From the NCBI RefSeq assembly GCF_014639875.1, contig NZ_BMGD01000004.1:124001-188000 (forward strand): 64,000 bases of DNA, written 5' to 3'. Shown here piece after piece: positions 1 through 8,552 of the stretch. The position numbers were made by a program, and so were the translations under genes. The stretch comes from Blastomonas aquatica (GTDB lineage Bacteria > Pseudomonadota > Alphaproteobacteria > Sphingomonadales > Sphingomonadaceae). A model generated the notes under the pieces. The model did not search any database and was not told where the DNA came from. It saw only the letters and a program-made list of their open reading frames with translations. How positions within the stretch are numbered: position 1 is the stretch's first letter; every line of letters begins with the position of its first letter.

Positions 1-267
1 CTCCTCGACCAGTTGCATGAACGCAACCGAGGTGATCGGCTTGGTCATGCTGGCGATCCGGAAGATCGCATCCTGCGCCAACGGCTGGCCCGGGCGGGCC
101 TCGCCCTGCAGCGACAGATGCGCCACCTCGTGCCCGCGCCCGATCAGCAGCGCGGCATGGGGCAGGCATTGGCTTTCCAGATATTTGCTGCGGATGTGGA
201 CGGGAATACGCTCAAGCAAAGACTGGTTGAAGCCAAGGTCGGCCGGGTCTGACACAAAAATACTCAT
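1..267 (-). CDS. Serine hydrolase, class C beta-lactamase/esterase fold (3' part outside window)
   Basis: Only the first 89 residues lie in the window; the gene continues past the left edge. The visible part reads as the N-terminal domain of a class C beta-lactamase-related hydrolase (Pfam Beta-lactamase, esterase EstB/penicillin-binding type). The nucleophile motif S-M-T-K is at residues 73-76, after an 'IFRIAS' lead typical of the family. No signal peptide is visible, so a cytoplasmic esterase or lactonase is more likely than an antibiotic-resistance enzyme. It is the last visible gene of the minus-strand catabolic arm, which fits ester or lactone hydrolysis. The substrate is unknown. Confidence 0.75.
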   Translation of the reverse strand, partial: MSIFVSDPADLGFNQSLLERIPVHIRSKYLESQCLPHAALLIGRGHEVAHLSLQGEARPGQPLAQDAIFRIASMTKPITSVAFMQLVEE

Positions 268-304
268 CTGGGAAAATCCGCTGCTCCGCTGGGGTGGTGA
301 TAGG

Positions 305-1096
305 TCAGGTCGCCGTCTGCCCGAAGCGCTGCCGGGCATAGGGATGCGAGCTGGTGAGGCCGCCATCGACAACAAGCGCATGGCCGTTGACATAGCTTGA
401 GCGATCGGACGCGAGGAACAATGCCGCTTCGGCGATCTCGCTGGGGATGCCACCGCGCTGCATCGGGTTCAATTGCCCGATCTTGTCTTCAAACCCTTTT
501 TCGCGCGCCTTGGTATAGATGAACTCGGTCATCCCGGTTTCGATCAGCCCGGGGCAGATTGCGTTGCAGCGCACGTCGCTGCCGGTCAATTGCTGCGCAG
601 CAATCCGCACAAGGTTGATCACGCCTGCCTTGCTCGCGGTGTAGGCCGGACCGCCCGCGCCCGAGCGCAAGCCGGCGACCGAGGCTGTGCAAATGATCGA
701 TCCGCCATTGCCGGCATCTGCCATGACCTTGCCTGCGTGCTTGATCGCGAGGAACGGACCGATCAGGTTGATCGCCAGGATCCGTTCCCATTCCTCGACG
801 GTCTGATCGAAGATGCCATCGAACCCGCCCGAGATGCCCGCATTGGCGAAAAAAACATCGAGCTTACCATGCCGCTCGACCGCTTTGGCGACCAGCATCT
901 GGACGTCGGCCTCCTTGCTGACATCGGCCTGGACCGCAGTGATCGCATCGGGGTTCTGTGCCGCAGTGTCGTCCTGCTTGCCGGTGATATCGCTGGCGAT
1001 GACCTTGGCGCCATGCTGCGCGAACAGCAGTGCGCTGGCTTTGCCGATACCGGAGCCAGCACCGGTGACGATCGCGACCTTGCCTTGAAGATCCAT
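305..1096 (-). CDS. SDR family NAD(P)-dependent oxidoreductase
   Basis: A 263-residue classical short-chain dehydrogenase. The Rossmann nucleotide-binding motif T-G-A-G-S-G-I-G is at residues 11-18. The N-A-G structural motif lies near 85-87. The catalytic residues are Ser139, Tyr152 and Lys156 (Y-T-A-S-K). Asp36 after the second beta strand suggests NAD preference. It lies in a minus-strand run of catabolic genes, so oxidation of a hydroxyacyl or hydroxylated intermediate is a reasonable inference. The exact substrate cannot be read from the sequence. Confidence 0.85.
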   Translation of the reverse strand: MDLQGKVAIVTGAGSGIGKASALLFAQHGAKVIASDITGKQDDTAAQNPDAITAVQADVSKEADVQMLVAKAVERHGKLDVFFANAGISGGFDGIFDQTVEEWERILAINLIGPFLAIKHAGKVMADAGNGGSIICTASVAGLRSGAGGPAYTASKAGVINLVRIAAQQLTGSDVRCNAICPGLIETGMTEFIYTKAREKGFEDKIGQLNPMQRGGIPSEIAEAALFLASDRSSYVNGHALVVDGGLTSSHPYARQRFGQTAT

Positions 1097-1123
1097 GAAA
1101 TTATCCCTCCGTGATACAGCGTG

Positions 1124-1906
1124 TCAAAGCGCCGCTGCGATTGTCGTGCCGCCATCGATGACGATCGACTGGCCAGTGATATAGGTCGCGGCGTCAGATG
1201 CCAAAAACACCGCTGCGCCCGCAATCTCGTCAGGCTGGCCGATCCGGCGCAGCGGCGTGACACTGCGGATGTGGCCCATGACCTGGTCGTTCTCCCATAG
1301 CGCGCGCGCCATGTCGGTCTGGATCAGGCCCGGCGCGATGCAGTTGACCCGGATGTTGTCGGGCCCCAGCTCGACCGCCAGATTGCGCGCGAGCTGAAAG
1401 TCCGCTGCCTTGGAGATGTTGTAGACGCCGATGCTGGCGGTGCCCTGCAGCCCGCCAATCGACGAGACGATGATCACCGATCCGCGTCCCGCCGCGCGCA
1501 TATCAGGCAGCGCCATCTGGATCAGCCAGTGATTGGACAGGATGTTGTTGTCGAGGATCTTGCGGAACTGATCATCGCTGATCCCGCTCATCGGCCCGTA
1601 ATAGGGATTGCTCGCAGCGTTGCAGACCAGAATGTCGATCGGACCCAGCTGCGTGCGGGTCTGGTCGACGAGGTTTTGCAGATCGTCCTTACGCGAGATG
1701 CTGGCGGCGACCGCTATCGCGGTGCCGGCTCCGTGCTGCGCGTTGATCTCGGCAGCTACAGCGTCGCAGGCGTCCTGCTTGCGGCTGGAGATCACCACCT
1801 TGGCGCCTTGCGCTGCCATCTTGCGCGCCGTGGCGGCACCGATCCCGCGCGACGATCCGGTGATGATAGCGACGCGCCCGGTCAGATCAAAGCTCGACAC
1901 GCTCAC
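1124..1906 (-). CDS. SDR family oxidoreductase, GTG start overlapping the upstream kinase gene
   Basis: A classical SDR of 260 residues if started at the GTG whose codon overlaps the upstream stop as GTGA. A further upstream ATG at 1936 would add ten residues but would run into the kinase gene, so the GTG is preferred. The cofactor motif is T-G-S-S-R-G-I-G near residues 16-23, followed by N-A-A-S and the catalytic Y-N-I-S-K. The general look is that of DHRS4-like dehydrogenases. The four-base overlap implies translational coupling with the APH-like kinase, so the two probably act on successive intermediates. Confidence 0.85.
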   Translation of the reverse strand: MSVSSFDLTGRVAIITGSSRGIGAATARKMAAQGAKVVISSRKQDACDAVAAEINAQHGAGTAIAVAASISRKDDLQNLVDQTRTQLGPIDILVCNAASNPYYGPMSGISDDQFRKILDNNILSNHWLIQMALPDMRAAGRGSVIIVSSIGGLQGTASIGVYNISKAADFQLARNLAVELGPDNIRVNCIAPGLIQTDMARALWENDQVMGHIRSVTPLRRIGQPDEIAGAAVFLASDAATYITGQSIVIDGGTTIAAAL

Positions 1907-2976
1907 TGCGCCCCTGCCTTTTTGGCATATTGCCATGCGGCCTGCGCCAGCGGGATCACACGCTCGGCCATTTGCGCTGCCTGCGCGCTCGATGCGGTGC
2001 CATCGATGACCCGCTTCTTGATCCCCTGCAAAATCGCGGCGATGCGGAACTGGTTGTAGGCGAGGTACCAGTCCATATCGGGGACGTGGTCGAGCCCGGC
2101 CTTCTCGACATAGCGGGCGGTCGCCTCCTCGATCGTCGGGATGCCCAGCGCCTTGACGTCCACGCCGAGCAGTCCGTTGCGGCCCTCGGCGGGCTGGACC
2201 CAGCTCATCAGGAAATAGGAAAGGTCGGCGATCGGATCACCGAGCGTTGACAGCTCCCAGTCGAGCAAGGCCAGCACCTTGGGCTCATCCTTGTCGAAGA
2301 TCATGTTGTCGATCCGAAAATCGCCATGCGCGATGCCAAAGCCGCGCTGCTCGGGCACGGTCTTTTCCAGCCATTCGATCAGCTGGTCCATTTCCGGAAT
2401 GGTTTCGGTTTCGGAGAGCCGGTACTGCTTGGTCCAGCGTGAAATCTGGCGCGCGCAATAGTTGCCAGGTTTGCCATAGGTTTCGAGGCCAATGGCGAAC
2501 GGATCGAAGCTGTGCAGATGCGCCAACGTATCGATCATCGCATTGTAGATCGCGGTGCGCTGCTCGGGCGTCTTGCCGGGCAGGGTACCATCCCAATAGC
2601 TTGCACCATCGGTGAAGCTCATGACGTAGAACATCGAGCCGATAACGCTATCGTCCTCGCACAATCCGTACTGGCGCGAGACCGGGAAACCCTGATCGAA
2701 CAATGCCGCCTGGACGCGGTATTCGCGGTCGACCGCATGCGCCGATGGCAGCAACGGACCGAAGGGCTTGCGGCGCAGCACATAGGCAGCGTTCGGCGTG
2801 CTCACCTTGTAGGTCGGGTTGGATTGGCCACCCTTGAACTTGGACATGCTGAGCGGTCCGGCAAAGCCTTCGACATTGGCCTCGAACCAGGCGGTTAGCT
2901 TGCCCTCGTCCAACCGGTCCTGCTCGGGCACGTCCATCGTGCCGGTCATCGTCGCCTGTGCGTCGATTTGTTCCAT
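1903..2976 (-). CDS. APH-like phosphotransferase (ACAD10/11 N-domain / LvaA-like kinase)
   Basis: A 357-residue aminoglycoside-phosphotransferase-fold kinase. The visible motifs are a phosphate-loop region with G-G-Q-S-N, a nucleotide-binding Lys in V-L-R-R-K, the Brenner catalytic loop H-G-D-F-R-I-D-N, and the metal-binding L-D-W-E-L-S-T-L-G-D-P. This version with its W-E-L-S-T-L-G-D-P signature matches the kinase domain fused to an acyl-CoA dehydrogenase in animal ACAD10/ACAD11 and the bacterial LvaA of levulinate catabolism, rather than drug-resistance kinases. An ACAD11-like dehydrogenase sits two genes upstream in the same run. The likely role is phosphorylation of a hydroxyacyl-CoA; that is inference from family and context. 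Confidence 0.85.
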   Translation of the reverse strand: MEQIDAQATMTGTMDVPEQDRLDEGKLTAWFEANVEGFAGPLSMSKFKGGQSNPTYKVSTPNAAYVLRRKPFGPLLPSAHAVDREYRVQAALFDQGFPVSRQYGLCEDDSVIGSMFYVMSFTDGASYWDGTLPGKTPEQRTAIYNAMIDTLAHLHSFDPFAIGLETYGKPGNYCARQISRWTKQYRLSETETIPEMDQLIEWLEKTVPEQRGFGIAHGDFRIDNMIFDKDEPKVLALLDWELSTLGDPIADLSYFLMSWVQPAEGRNGLLGVDVKALGIPTIEEATARYVEKAGLDHVPDMDWYLAYNQFRIAAILQGIKKRVIDGTASSAQAAQMAERVIPLAQAAWQYAKKAGAQ

Positions 2977-2998
2977 AATCGTCTAATTCCCTGCCATC

Positions 2999-4081
2999 TC
3001 AGCTATAGGTAATGACCGACCGCGCGGAGTCACCAACACGCAGCGCGTCAAACGCGTCGTTGATCCGTTCCAGCGGCATGCGTTCGGCAATGATGGTGTC
3101 GAGGTCGAGCATGCCGCGCATGTAAAACTCCACAAGTCGCGGAATTTCAACAGGAAATCGGTTGTTGCCCATCAACGAGCCTTGGAGCTTCTTGCCCTGC
3201 AGCAGTTCCATCGCGCTCAATGATACCTTCTCGGCCAGTGGCATCATCCCCAGAATGGTCGCGGTCCCGCCGCGCCGCAGCACCTTGACCGCCATCGCGC
3301 CTGAAGCCGGTCGGCCCACCGCTTCGATGGCGTGATGGACACCGCCCTTGGTCATCTCGATCACCACATCGGCGGCACCTTCCGCGCTCGAATCGATCAT
3401 GTCGGTCGCGCCCAATTTGTGAGCGAGCGCGCGCTTGTCGGCGACAGGATCGATCGCGATGATGCGGCCTGCGCCAGCAATCTTGGCAGCATTGACAGCC
3501 GCCAGGCCGACGCCGCCGCAGCCAACGATCGCCACGGTCTCGCCGGGAACAAGATCGGCCGCATTGAAGATCGCGCCCGCGCCGGTGGTGACGGCACATC
3601 CGATGACGCAGGCCCGGTCGAGTGGCATATCGGGGTTGATTGCAACACAGGCATGCTCGTGAACTAGCATCATTTCGGCATAGGCCGACAGGTTGAGCAT
3701 CTGGTGTACCGGTGCCCCGTTGAGGCTGAGCCGGGGGGCTTCATTGAGTCCGCGCTTGGTATCCTGGCCGATGCACAACGCCATCCGCCCCGTCACGCAA
3801 AACTCGCAGTGACCGCAATAGGCGCTCAGACAGGTCACGACCGCATCGCCCGGCTTTACCGTCGTCACGCCGTCACCCACCGCCTCGACAATCCCTGCGG
3901 CTTCATGACCTGGAATAAAGGGAAGGGGGGCAGGATAGCTGCCATCGACGAAATGCAGATCGGACCGGCACACCCCGGTTGCAGCGGTGCGGATCAGCAC
4001 CTCGCGCGGGCCGGGCTTGTCGATGGTGACGTCGTGCACCTCGAGCGGTTTGCCCGGCTCAAAACAGATCGCGGCTTTCAT
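2999..4081 (-). CDS. Zinc-dependent alcohol dehydrogenase, class III-like
   Basis: A 360-residue medium-chain dehydrogenase. Catalytic zinc ligands are Cys38 and His59-Glu60 in the G-H-E-A-A-G motif. The structural zinc lobe has the four cysteines Cys89, Cys92, Cys95 and Cys103. The dinucleotide-binding motif G-C-G-G-V-G follows in the second half. It resembles the NAD-dependent class III/benzyl alcohol dehydrogenase branch. It lies between the ACAD gene and the kinase gene on the same strand and probably oxidises an alcohol intermediate of the pathway. The gap upstream holds a palindromic repeat. Confidence 0.88.
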   Translation of the reverse strand: MKAAICFEPGKPLEVHDVTIDKPGPREVLIRTAATGVCRSDLHFVDGSYPAPLPFIPGHEAAGIVEAVGDGVTTVKPGDAVVTCLSAYCGHCEFCVTGRMALCIGQDTKRGLNEAPRLSLNGAPVHQMLNLSAYAEMMLVHEHACVAINPDMPLDRACVIGCAVTTGAGAIFNAADLVPGETVAIVGCGGVGLAAVNAAKIAGAGRIIAIDPVADKRALAHKLGATDMIDSSAEGAADVVIEMTKGGVHHAIEAVGRPASGAMAVKVLRRGGTATILGMMPLAEKVSLSAMELLQGKKLQGSLMGNNRFPVEIPRLVEFYMRGMLDLDTIIAERMPLERINDAFDALRVGDSARSVITYS

Positions 4082-4121
4082 CGTTGCTCTCCCAAGCCAT
4101 GAATCACTTCACGTGTCGCTC

Positions 4122-4171
4122 GCCCCGTCTGATGCGGGGTTTTCCCTCTCCCACGGAGGGGAGAGGGAAAA
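4122..4171. repeat. REP-like palindromic element between ACAD and ADH genes
   Basis: A perfect 13-base-pair stem is formed by 4140-4152 and 4159-4171 (arm TTTTCCCTCTCCC) with a six-base loop. Beside it a second small hairpin, CCCCG/CGGGG, spans about 4123-4139. The same arm core, CCCTCTCCC, recurs at 8419-8543 and as a variant at 9699-9816, so this is a dispersed repeat rather than a unique terminator. It sits inside an apparent operon, where it could stabilise or separate transcripts. Confidence 0.75.
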
Positions 4172-4175
4172 TCAG

Positions 4176-5465
4176 TCAGCGCGTCACACCCAGATCGCCT
4201 GAGCTCAGCTCGCCGTCATCGTCGTTCACGCCGTGGCGTCCCAGTTCCATCCGTGCGATGGTGCGGTTGTGCACTTCATCGGGACCATCGGCAAGCCGCA
4301 GCGTGCGCATGTGCGCATAGGCCTTGGCCAGACCAAAGTCTTCGCTGACGCCCGCACCACCGTGCGCCTGGATGGCATCGTCGATGATCTTGAGCGCCAT
4401 CCGCGGCGCAGCAACCTTGATCATCGCGATCTCGGCCTTGGCGTACTTGTTGCCGACCTTGTCCATCATGTCCGCAGCCTTGAGGCAGAGCAGACGGTTC
4501 AGCTCGATGTCGATGCGCGCGGCAGCCAGACGCTCGTCCCAGATGCTGTACTCGGAAATGCGCTTGCCGAACGCGACGCGGGTCTGCAGGCGACGCGCCA
4601 TCTTCGCCAGCGCTTCTTCAGCAACACCAATCGTGCGCATGCAGTGGTGGATGCGGCCAGGTCCAAGGCGGCCCTGCGCGATCTCGAAGCCGCGCCCCTC
4701 ACCCAGCAGCATGTTCGATGCCGGGATGCGGACGTTGTTGAGCTCGATTTCCATATGGCCATGCGGTGCATCATCGTAGCCGAAGACGGGCAGGTGGCGC
4801 ACGATCTTTACGCCCGGCGCATCGAGCGGCATCAGCACCATCGACTGCTGCGCGTGGCGCTTCGCCTCGAAATCGGTCTTGCCCATCACGATTGCGATCT
4901 TGCAGCGCGGATCGCCCGCACCCGACGACCACCACTTGCGGCCGTTGATCACATATTCGTCGCCCTCGCGGCGGATCGAGGTTTCGATATTGGTCGCATC
5001 GGACGAGGCGACCTGCGGCTCGGTCATCAGGAAGGCCGAACGGATTTCACCGTCCATCAGCGGCTTGAGCCACTCATCCTTGTGTGCGCGGGTGCCATAA
5101 CGATGGAGCACTTCCATGTTGCCGGTATCGGGTGCCGAGCAGTTGAACACCTCGCTCGCCATACCGACGCGGCCCATTTCCTCGGCGCACAGGGCGTATT
5201 CGAGGTTGGTGAGGCCGGGGCCATCGAATTCGAAGCTGTCGTCGACATGCGCCAGATTGGGGTTCGATGGCGGCATGAACAGGTTCCAGATTCCTGCAGC
5301 CTTGGCCTTGGCCTTCTCTTCCTCGATGACCGGCAGCACCTTCCAGCGCGAGCCTTCGGCCTGCTGGTCGTGATAGTCCTTTTCGCGCGGACGGACATTG
5401 CTTTCGATGAAGGCGCGGACGCGATCGCGCCAATAAGCCTGACGTTCGGTAAGATCAAAATCCAT
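4176..5465 (-). CDS. Acyl-CoA dehydrogenase, ACAD10/11-like
   Basis: A 429-residue flavoprotein with the full acyl-CoA dehydrogenase fold: an N-terminal helical domain, a middle beta domain containing [10 protein letters not shown] and K-W-W-S-S-G, and a C-terminal helical domain. Near the C-terminus it carries L-A-D-G-P-D-E-V-H in place of the common Y-E-G-T-S-E-I-Q. That signature is characteristic of the ACAD10/ACAD11 and LvaC group. The alcohol dehydrogenase and the APH-like kinase follow in the same run, reproducing as separate genes the two domains fused in animal ACAD11. Predicted to act on the phosphorylated acyl-CoA made by the kinase. Confidence 0.9.
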   Translation of the reverse strand: MDFDLTERQAYWRDRVRAFIESNVRPREKDYHDQQAEGSRWKVLPVIEEEKAKAKAAGIWNLFMPPSNPNLAHVDDSFEFDGPGLTNLEYALCAEEMGRVGMASEVFNCSAPDTGNMEVLHRYGTRAHKDEWLKPLMDGEIRSAFLMTEPQVASSDATNIETSIRREGDEYVINGRKWWSSGAGDPRCKIAIVMGKTDFEAKRHAQQSMVLMPLDAPGVKIVRHLPVFGYDDAPHGHMEIELNNVRIPASNMLLGEGRGFEIAQGRLGPGRIHHCMRTIGVAEEALAKMARRLQTRVAFGKRISEYSIWDERLAAARIDIELNRLLCLKAADMMDKVGNKYAKAEIAMIKVAAPRMALKIIDDAIQAHGGAGVSEDFGLAKAYAHMRTLRLADGPDEVHNRTIARMELGRHGVNDDDGELSSGDLGVTR

Positions 5466-5490
5466 AACCCGGATATCCTTTCATGAAATT

Positions 5491-6924
5491 CTAGCGATTG
5501 GCGATATCTGCCAGGCGGGCCTCATGATCGGCGCGACCCAGCGGAAAGCGGGAAAACATGTAAGCGCAGGCTATGCCGATCAGCGCTGTAACGGTGGCGA
5601 AGGTGACCGCCAGCCGGTCCAGCACTTCATCGGAAACCGAACCCGGCTGCGCAGCGTCCGGGAATCCGGCGAAGGCCAGGATCAAAGACGATACCAAAAT
5701 GCCCAGACCTCCCACACATTTCTGCATGAAGAAGAAACCGGCAAAATAGATACCTTCTGTCCGCCGTCCGGTGCGCGCCTCGCTGGCATCGGTCACATCG
5801 GCGATCATCGAGCTGGTCAGCACCATCGCGCAGATCCCGAAGGTTGTCGACAGGCTGATCGCCGCCAAAATCAGCACGATCGAAAGCGTCGATCCGTTTA
5901 CCGGGAAAACGCCGGCAAGCCGCAGCCAATAGGGAAGCGTTGCAAGAACCACCGCGATCAGCGCCGAGATCGAAGCGGTTCGCGGCTTCTCAAGCCGCCT
6001 GGACATCGGACCAACGATAAAGAATGCGAGCATCACCCCCAGAAACAACGCGAACGGATAGATACTGAACGTGTCCTGGGAGAAGCCCCAGACATACAGC
6101 ATGAGATAATTGGTCAGCGCAAAAAGCAGGCCCTGGTTGGCAAAGGCAAAGATGCCCGCTCCCAGCAGGATCAGGAAAGGCTTGAAGCGGAGCGCTTCGC
6201 GAAAATCGGCAAGACCATGGCCCGCGTGCATGGCGCTGTGTCTGTTCGACGTTGCCATCACCTTGTGTGTACCAAGCGCGGACACCAGCACCGAAACCAG
6301 CATCACTATCGCGCCGACGATGGCGTAACGGTGATAGCCGTTGGGGTTGAGCACCCCGTTTTCAAAGCCTGGCTCGGGCACCAGCAGAATGGCGTAGGCT
6401 GCATAGAGCATCACCAGCCCGCCTGCCCATCCAAACAGGAAGCGATAGCGCAACACCTCGGTGCGCTCGTCATAATCGCGGGTCAACTCGGGGAGCATCG
6501 CCAGCGACGGCACTTCGTAGGAAGAAAATGAAAACCGCACCGCCATGGCTACGGCAATCAGATAGGCGAACATCCAGCCACCAGTCGTCTCGGGCGGGTT
6601 CCACAGCAGCAGCCAGCTCAGCGCTATCGGAAGTGCCGACCCGTACAGCCAGGGGTGCCTGCGACCCCAGCCACTGCGCGTCCGGTCGGACAGGTGGCCG
6701 ACGATTGGGTCGTAGAAGGCATCGGCGACCAGAGCGATCAGGATCGCAAGGCCGACCTGCTCGGCGGGCATTCCCACCACCTGATTGTAAAACAGCAGCA
6801 GAAAGACCGCGAACCCATTGTCCTTGATGCCGTAAGCGACCGCGCCAAAACCATAAGCCAGCTTGGTAGACGTCGCCACGCGGCGGCCGTGCAGAGTGGA
6901 TTGTAGGCTTGCAGCATCATTCAT
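5491..6924 (-). CDS. MFS transporter, glycoside-pentoside-hexuronide:cation symporter (MelB-like)
   Basis: A 477-residue integral membrane protein with about twelve hydrophobic segments. The early motif 'DAFYDPIVGHLSDRT' is the signature of the GPH/MelB family; the following 'R-S-G-W-G-R-R-H-P-W' is also typical. I chose the ATG at 6924; a TTG at 6945 would add seven residues. As the first gene of the minus-strand arm it probably imports the compound that the locus degrades. Relatives in proteobacterial catabolic loci often carry non-sugar substrates, so the family name does not fix the substrate. Confidence 0.85.
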   Translation of the reverse strand: MNDAASLQSTLHGRRVATSTKLAYGFGAVAYGIKDNGFAVFLLLFYNQVVGMPAEQVGLAILIALVADAFYDPIVGHLSDRTRSGWGRRHPWLYGSALPIALSWLLLWNPPETTGGWMFAYLIAVAMAVRFSFSSYEVPSLAMLPELTRDYDERTEVLRYRFLFGWAGGLVMLYAAYAILLVPEPGFENGVLNPNGYHRYAIVGAIVMLVSVLVSALGTHKVMATSNRHSAMHAGHGLADFREALRFKPFLILLGAGIFAFANQGLLFALTNYLMLYVWGFSQDTFSIYPFALFLGVMLAFFIVGPMSRRLEKPRTASISALIAVVLATLPYWLRLAGVFPVNGSTLSIVLILAAISLSTTFGICAMVLTSSMIADVTDASEARTGRRTEGIYFAGFFFMQKCVGGLGILVSSLILAFAGFPDAAQPGSVSDEVLDRLAVTFATVTALIGIACAYMFSRFPLGRADHEARLADIANR

Positions 6925-7227
6925 GCGCGGCAAGCGTTCTGCCAACAGGCAGGCGCAATCCGGGCGCGTCCCTTCGCCCGTGATGCGATGGACCGGTTGG
7001 TCCGCTGCATTGATTCTCTCCTGCGTCTTTTTCTGGGGCGCACCATATGATGCCTGCCGTAAACGTCAACCGCCCTCACGATGACGTTACGGCATTCGGT
7101 CGCGGATTCAACAGGCTTGCAGCCCGGTTCGCTCCACCATAGACTAGGGCGCGAAGCGCATTTTGGGCTGCAGGAAAAACTTCCCGGCCGGGCATGCGTG
7201 CGATGGGACAATGCGGAGAGGATGACG
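6925..7227. promoter_or_regulatory. Divergent intergenic region between the two catabolic operons
   Basis: About 300 bases separate the start codons of the MFS gene (minus) and the first plus-strand ACAD gene. I see no gene here. It must hold both promoters. Its most obvious element is an inverted repeat near the middle, listed separately. No clear -35/-10 pair can be assigned by eye. Confidence 0.6.
7057..7092. promoter_or_regulatory. Inverted repeat, candidate operator of the catabolic locus
   Basis: The left arm CCGTAAACGTCA (7057-7068) and the right arm TGACGTTACGG (7082-7092) are reverse complements except for one extra A. The centre spacing of 13 bases puts the arms roughly two helical turns apart. 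It lies within the divergent promoter region, and no regulator gene is visible in the cluster. A TetR-, MerR- or GntR-type repressor of acyl-CoA catabolism could bind here; that is inference. Confidence 0.5.
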
Positions 7228-8409
7228 ATGAGCGATCTCGAACAGTTCAGGATGGAAGCGCGTGCGTGGCTGGAGGAAAACTGCCCCGCCGAGATGCGCG
7301 AGCCGGTTCGCGGCGAAGATGACGTCTGCTGGGGCGGACGCAACTGGACCTTCAAAAATGAAGCACAGAAGCTTTGGCTGGAGCGCTGCGTGGCCAAGGG
7401 CTACACCGTGCCCGATTGGCCGCAGGCCTATGGCGGAGCGGGTTTGACCGCAGCGCAGGCCAAGATCCTCCGCCAGGAAATGGCGCGGATCAACGCCCGC
7501 CCGCCGCTGTCGAGCTTCGGCATCTGGATGCTCGGCCCTGCATTGCTGCAGTTCGGCACCGAAGAGCAGAAGGTGCATTATCTCGGCCAGATTGCGCGCG
7601 GCGAAATCCGCTGGTGCCAGGGCTATTCGGAGCCCGGTTCAGGTTCTGACCTCGTCAGCCTCCAGACCTTTGGCGAGGACAAGGGCGATCACTGGAACGT
7701 CAACGGCAGCAAGATCTGGACCAGCTATGCCGACAAGTGCGACTGGATTTTCTGCCTGGTCCGCACTGACAAGACGAACAAGTATCAGGGCATCTCGTTT
7801 CTGCTGTTCGATATGACAACCCCCGGCGTTTCGACCAAGCCGATCAAGCTGATCAGCGGCAATTCGCCGTTCTGCGAAACCTTCTTCGACAATGTCGTGG
7901 TACCCAAGGACCAGATCGTTGGGCAGCTCAACCGCGGTTGGGATGTCGCCAAGTATCTGCTGGGCCATGAGCGCGAGATGATCTCGGGCGGCGGCCTGGG
8001 TGATGGCGCGCCGTCATTGGGCGCGCAGATGGTGGCGTCGATCGGCACCAACGGTCTGGGTCAGCTCGACGATGGCCTGCTGCGCGCGGAACTGGCGCAG
8101 TTCGATGTCGATGCGCTGGCGTTCAAGGCGATGGCCGAGCGCTTCACCGACGAGATGAAGTCGGGCAAGGGCCATCCAGCCCAGCCGAATATGATGAAGT
8201 ATGCCGGAACCGAGCTCAACAAGCGTCGCCACGAACTGGTGATGGCGGGCAACGGGTCTGATGCGCTCGAATGGGAGAGCGAAGCCTCCAAGGGCGGCGC
8301 CAAGGCCCGCAACTGGCTGCGTACCAAGGCGAACAGCATCGAGGGTGGCACCAGCGAGGTGATGCTCAACGTCATCGCCAAGCGTATCCTGGATCTGCCG
8401 GGGGCGTGA
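7228..8409 (+). CDS. Acyl-CoA dehydrogenase (catalytic partner of an adjacent pair)
   Basis: A 393-residue acyl-CoA dehydrogenase. The start at 7228 is preceded by GGAGAG at 7215-7220; an in-frame ATG at 7222 is less well spaced. The middle domain has Y-S-E-P-G-S-G-S-D-L and K-I-W-T-S-Y-A. The C-terminus has S-I-E-G-G-T-S-E-V-M, with the Glu in the position expected for the catalytic base of this subgroup. The next gene is a second ACAD that lacks such a motif. Pairs like this are known to form mixed tetramers in sterol and other ring or branched acyl-CoA degradation. Confidence 0.9.
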   Translation: MSDLEQFRMEARAWLEENCPAEMREPVRGEDDVCWGGRNWTFKNEAQKLWLERCVAKGYTVPDWPQAYGGAGLTAAQAKILRQEMARINARPPLSSFGIWMLGPALLQFGTEEQKVHYLGQIARGEIRWCQGYSEPGSGSDLVSLQTFGEDKGDHWNVNGSKIWTSYADKCDWIFCLVRTDKTNKYQGISFLLFDMTTPGVSTKPIKLISGNSPFCETFFDNVVVPKDQIVGQLNRGWDVAKYLLGHEREMISGGGLGDGAPSLGAQMVASIGTNGLGQLDDGLLRAELAQFDVDALAFKAMAERFTDEMKSGKGHPAQPNMMKYAGTELNKRRHELVMAGNGSDALEWESEASKGGAKARNWLRTKANSIEGGTSEVMLNVIAKRILDLPGA

Positions 8410-8418
8410 GCGCGATAT

Positions 8419-8546
8419 AACCCTCTCCCCTTGAGGGGAGAGGGTTGGGAGAGGGGGCGGCCCTCTCGTTTTTCCAATCCATTCAAGGGTCGGGCGAGGC
8501 TTCATTCCCCTCTCCCCGGCCCTCTCCCCTGGAGGGGAGAGGGAGA
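8419..8546. repeat. Paired REP-like palindromes (BIME-like) between two ACAD genes
   Basis: Two perfect palindromes face each other. The first has arms AACCCTCTCCCC at 8419-8430 and its complement at 8435-8446, with loop TTGA. The second has arms CCCTCTCCCCT at 8520-8530 and its complement at 8533-8543. Around 8445-8457 and 8506-8517 there are further complementary G-rich and C-rich stretches, so the whole segment can fold into a larger structure. The end of the second palindrome (GGGAGA, 8541-8546) lies six bases before the next ATG and appears to serve as its ribosome binding site. Confidence 0.8.
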
Positions 8547-8552
8547 CTTCAA

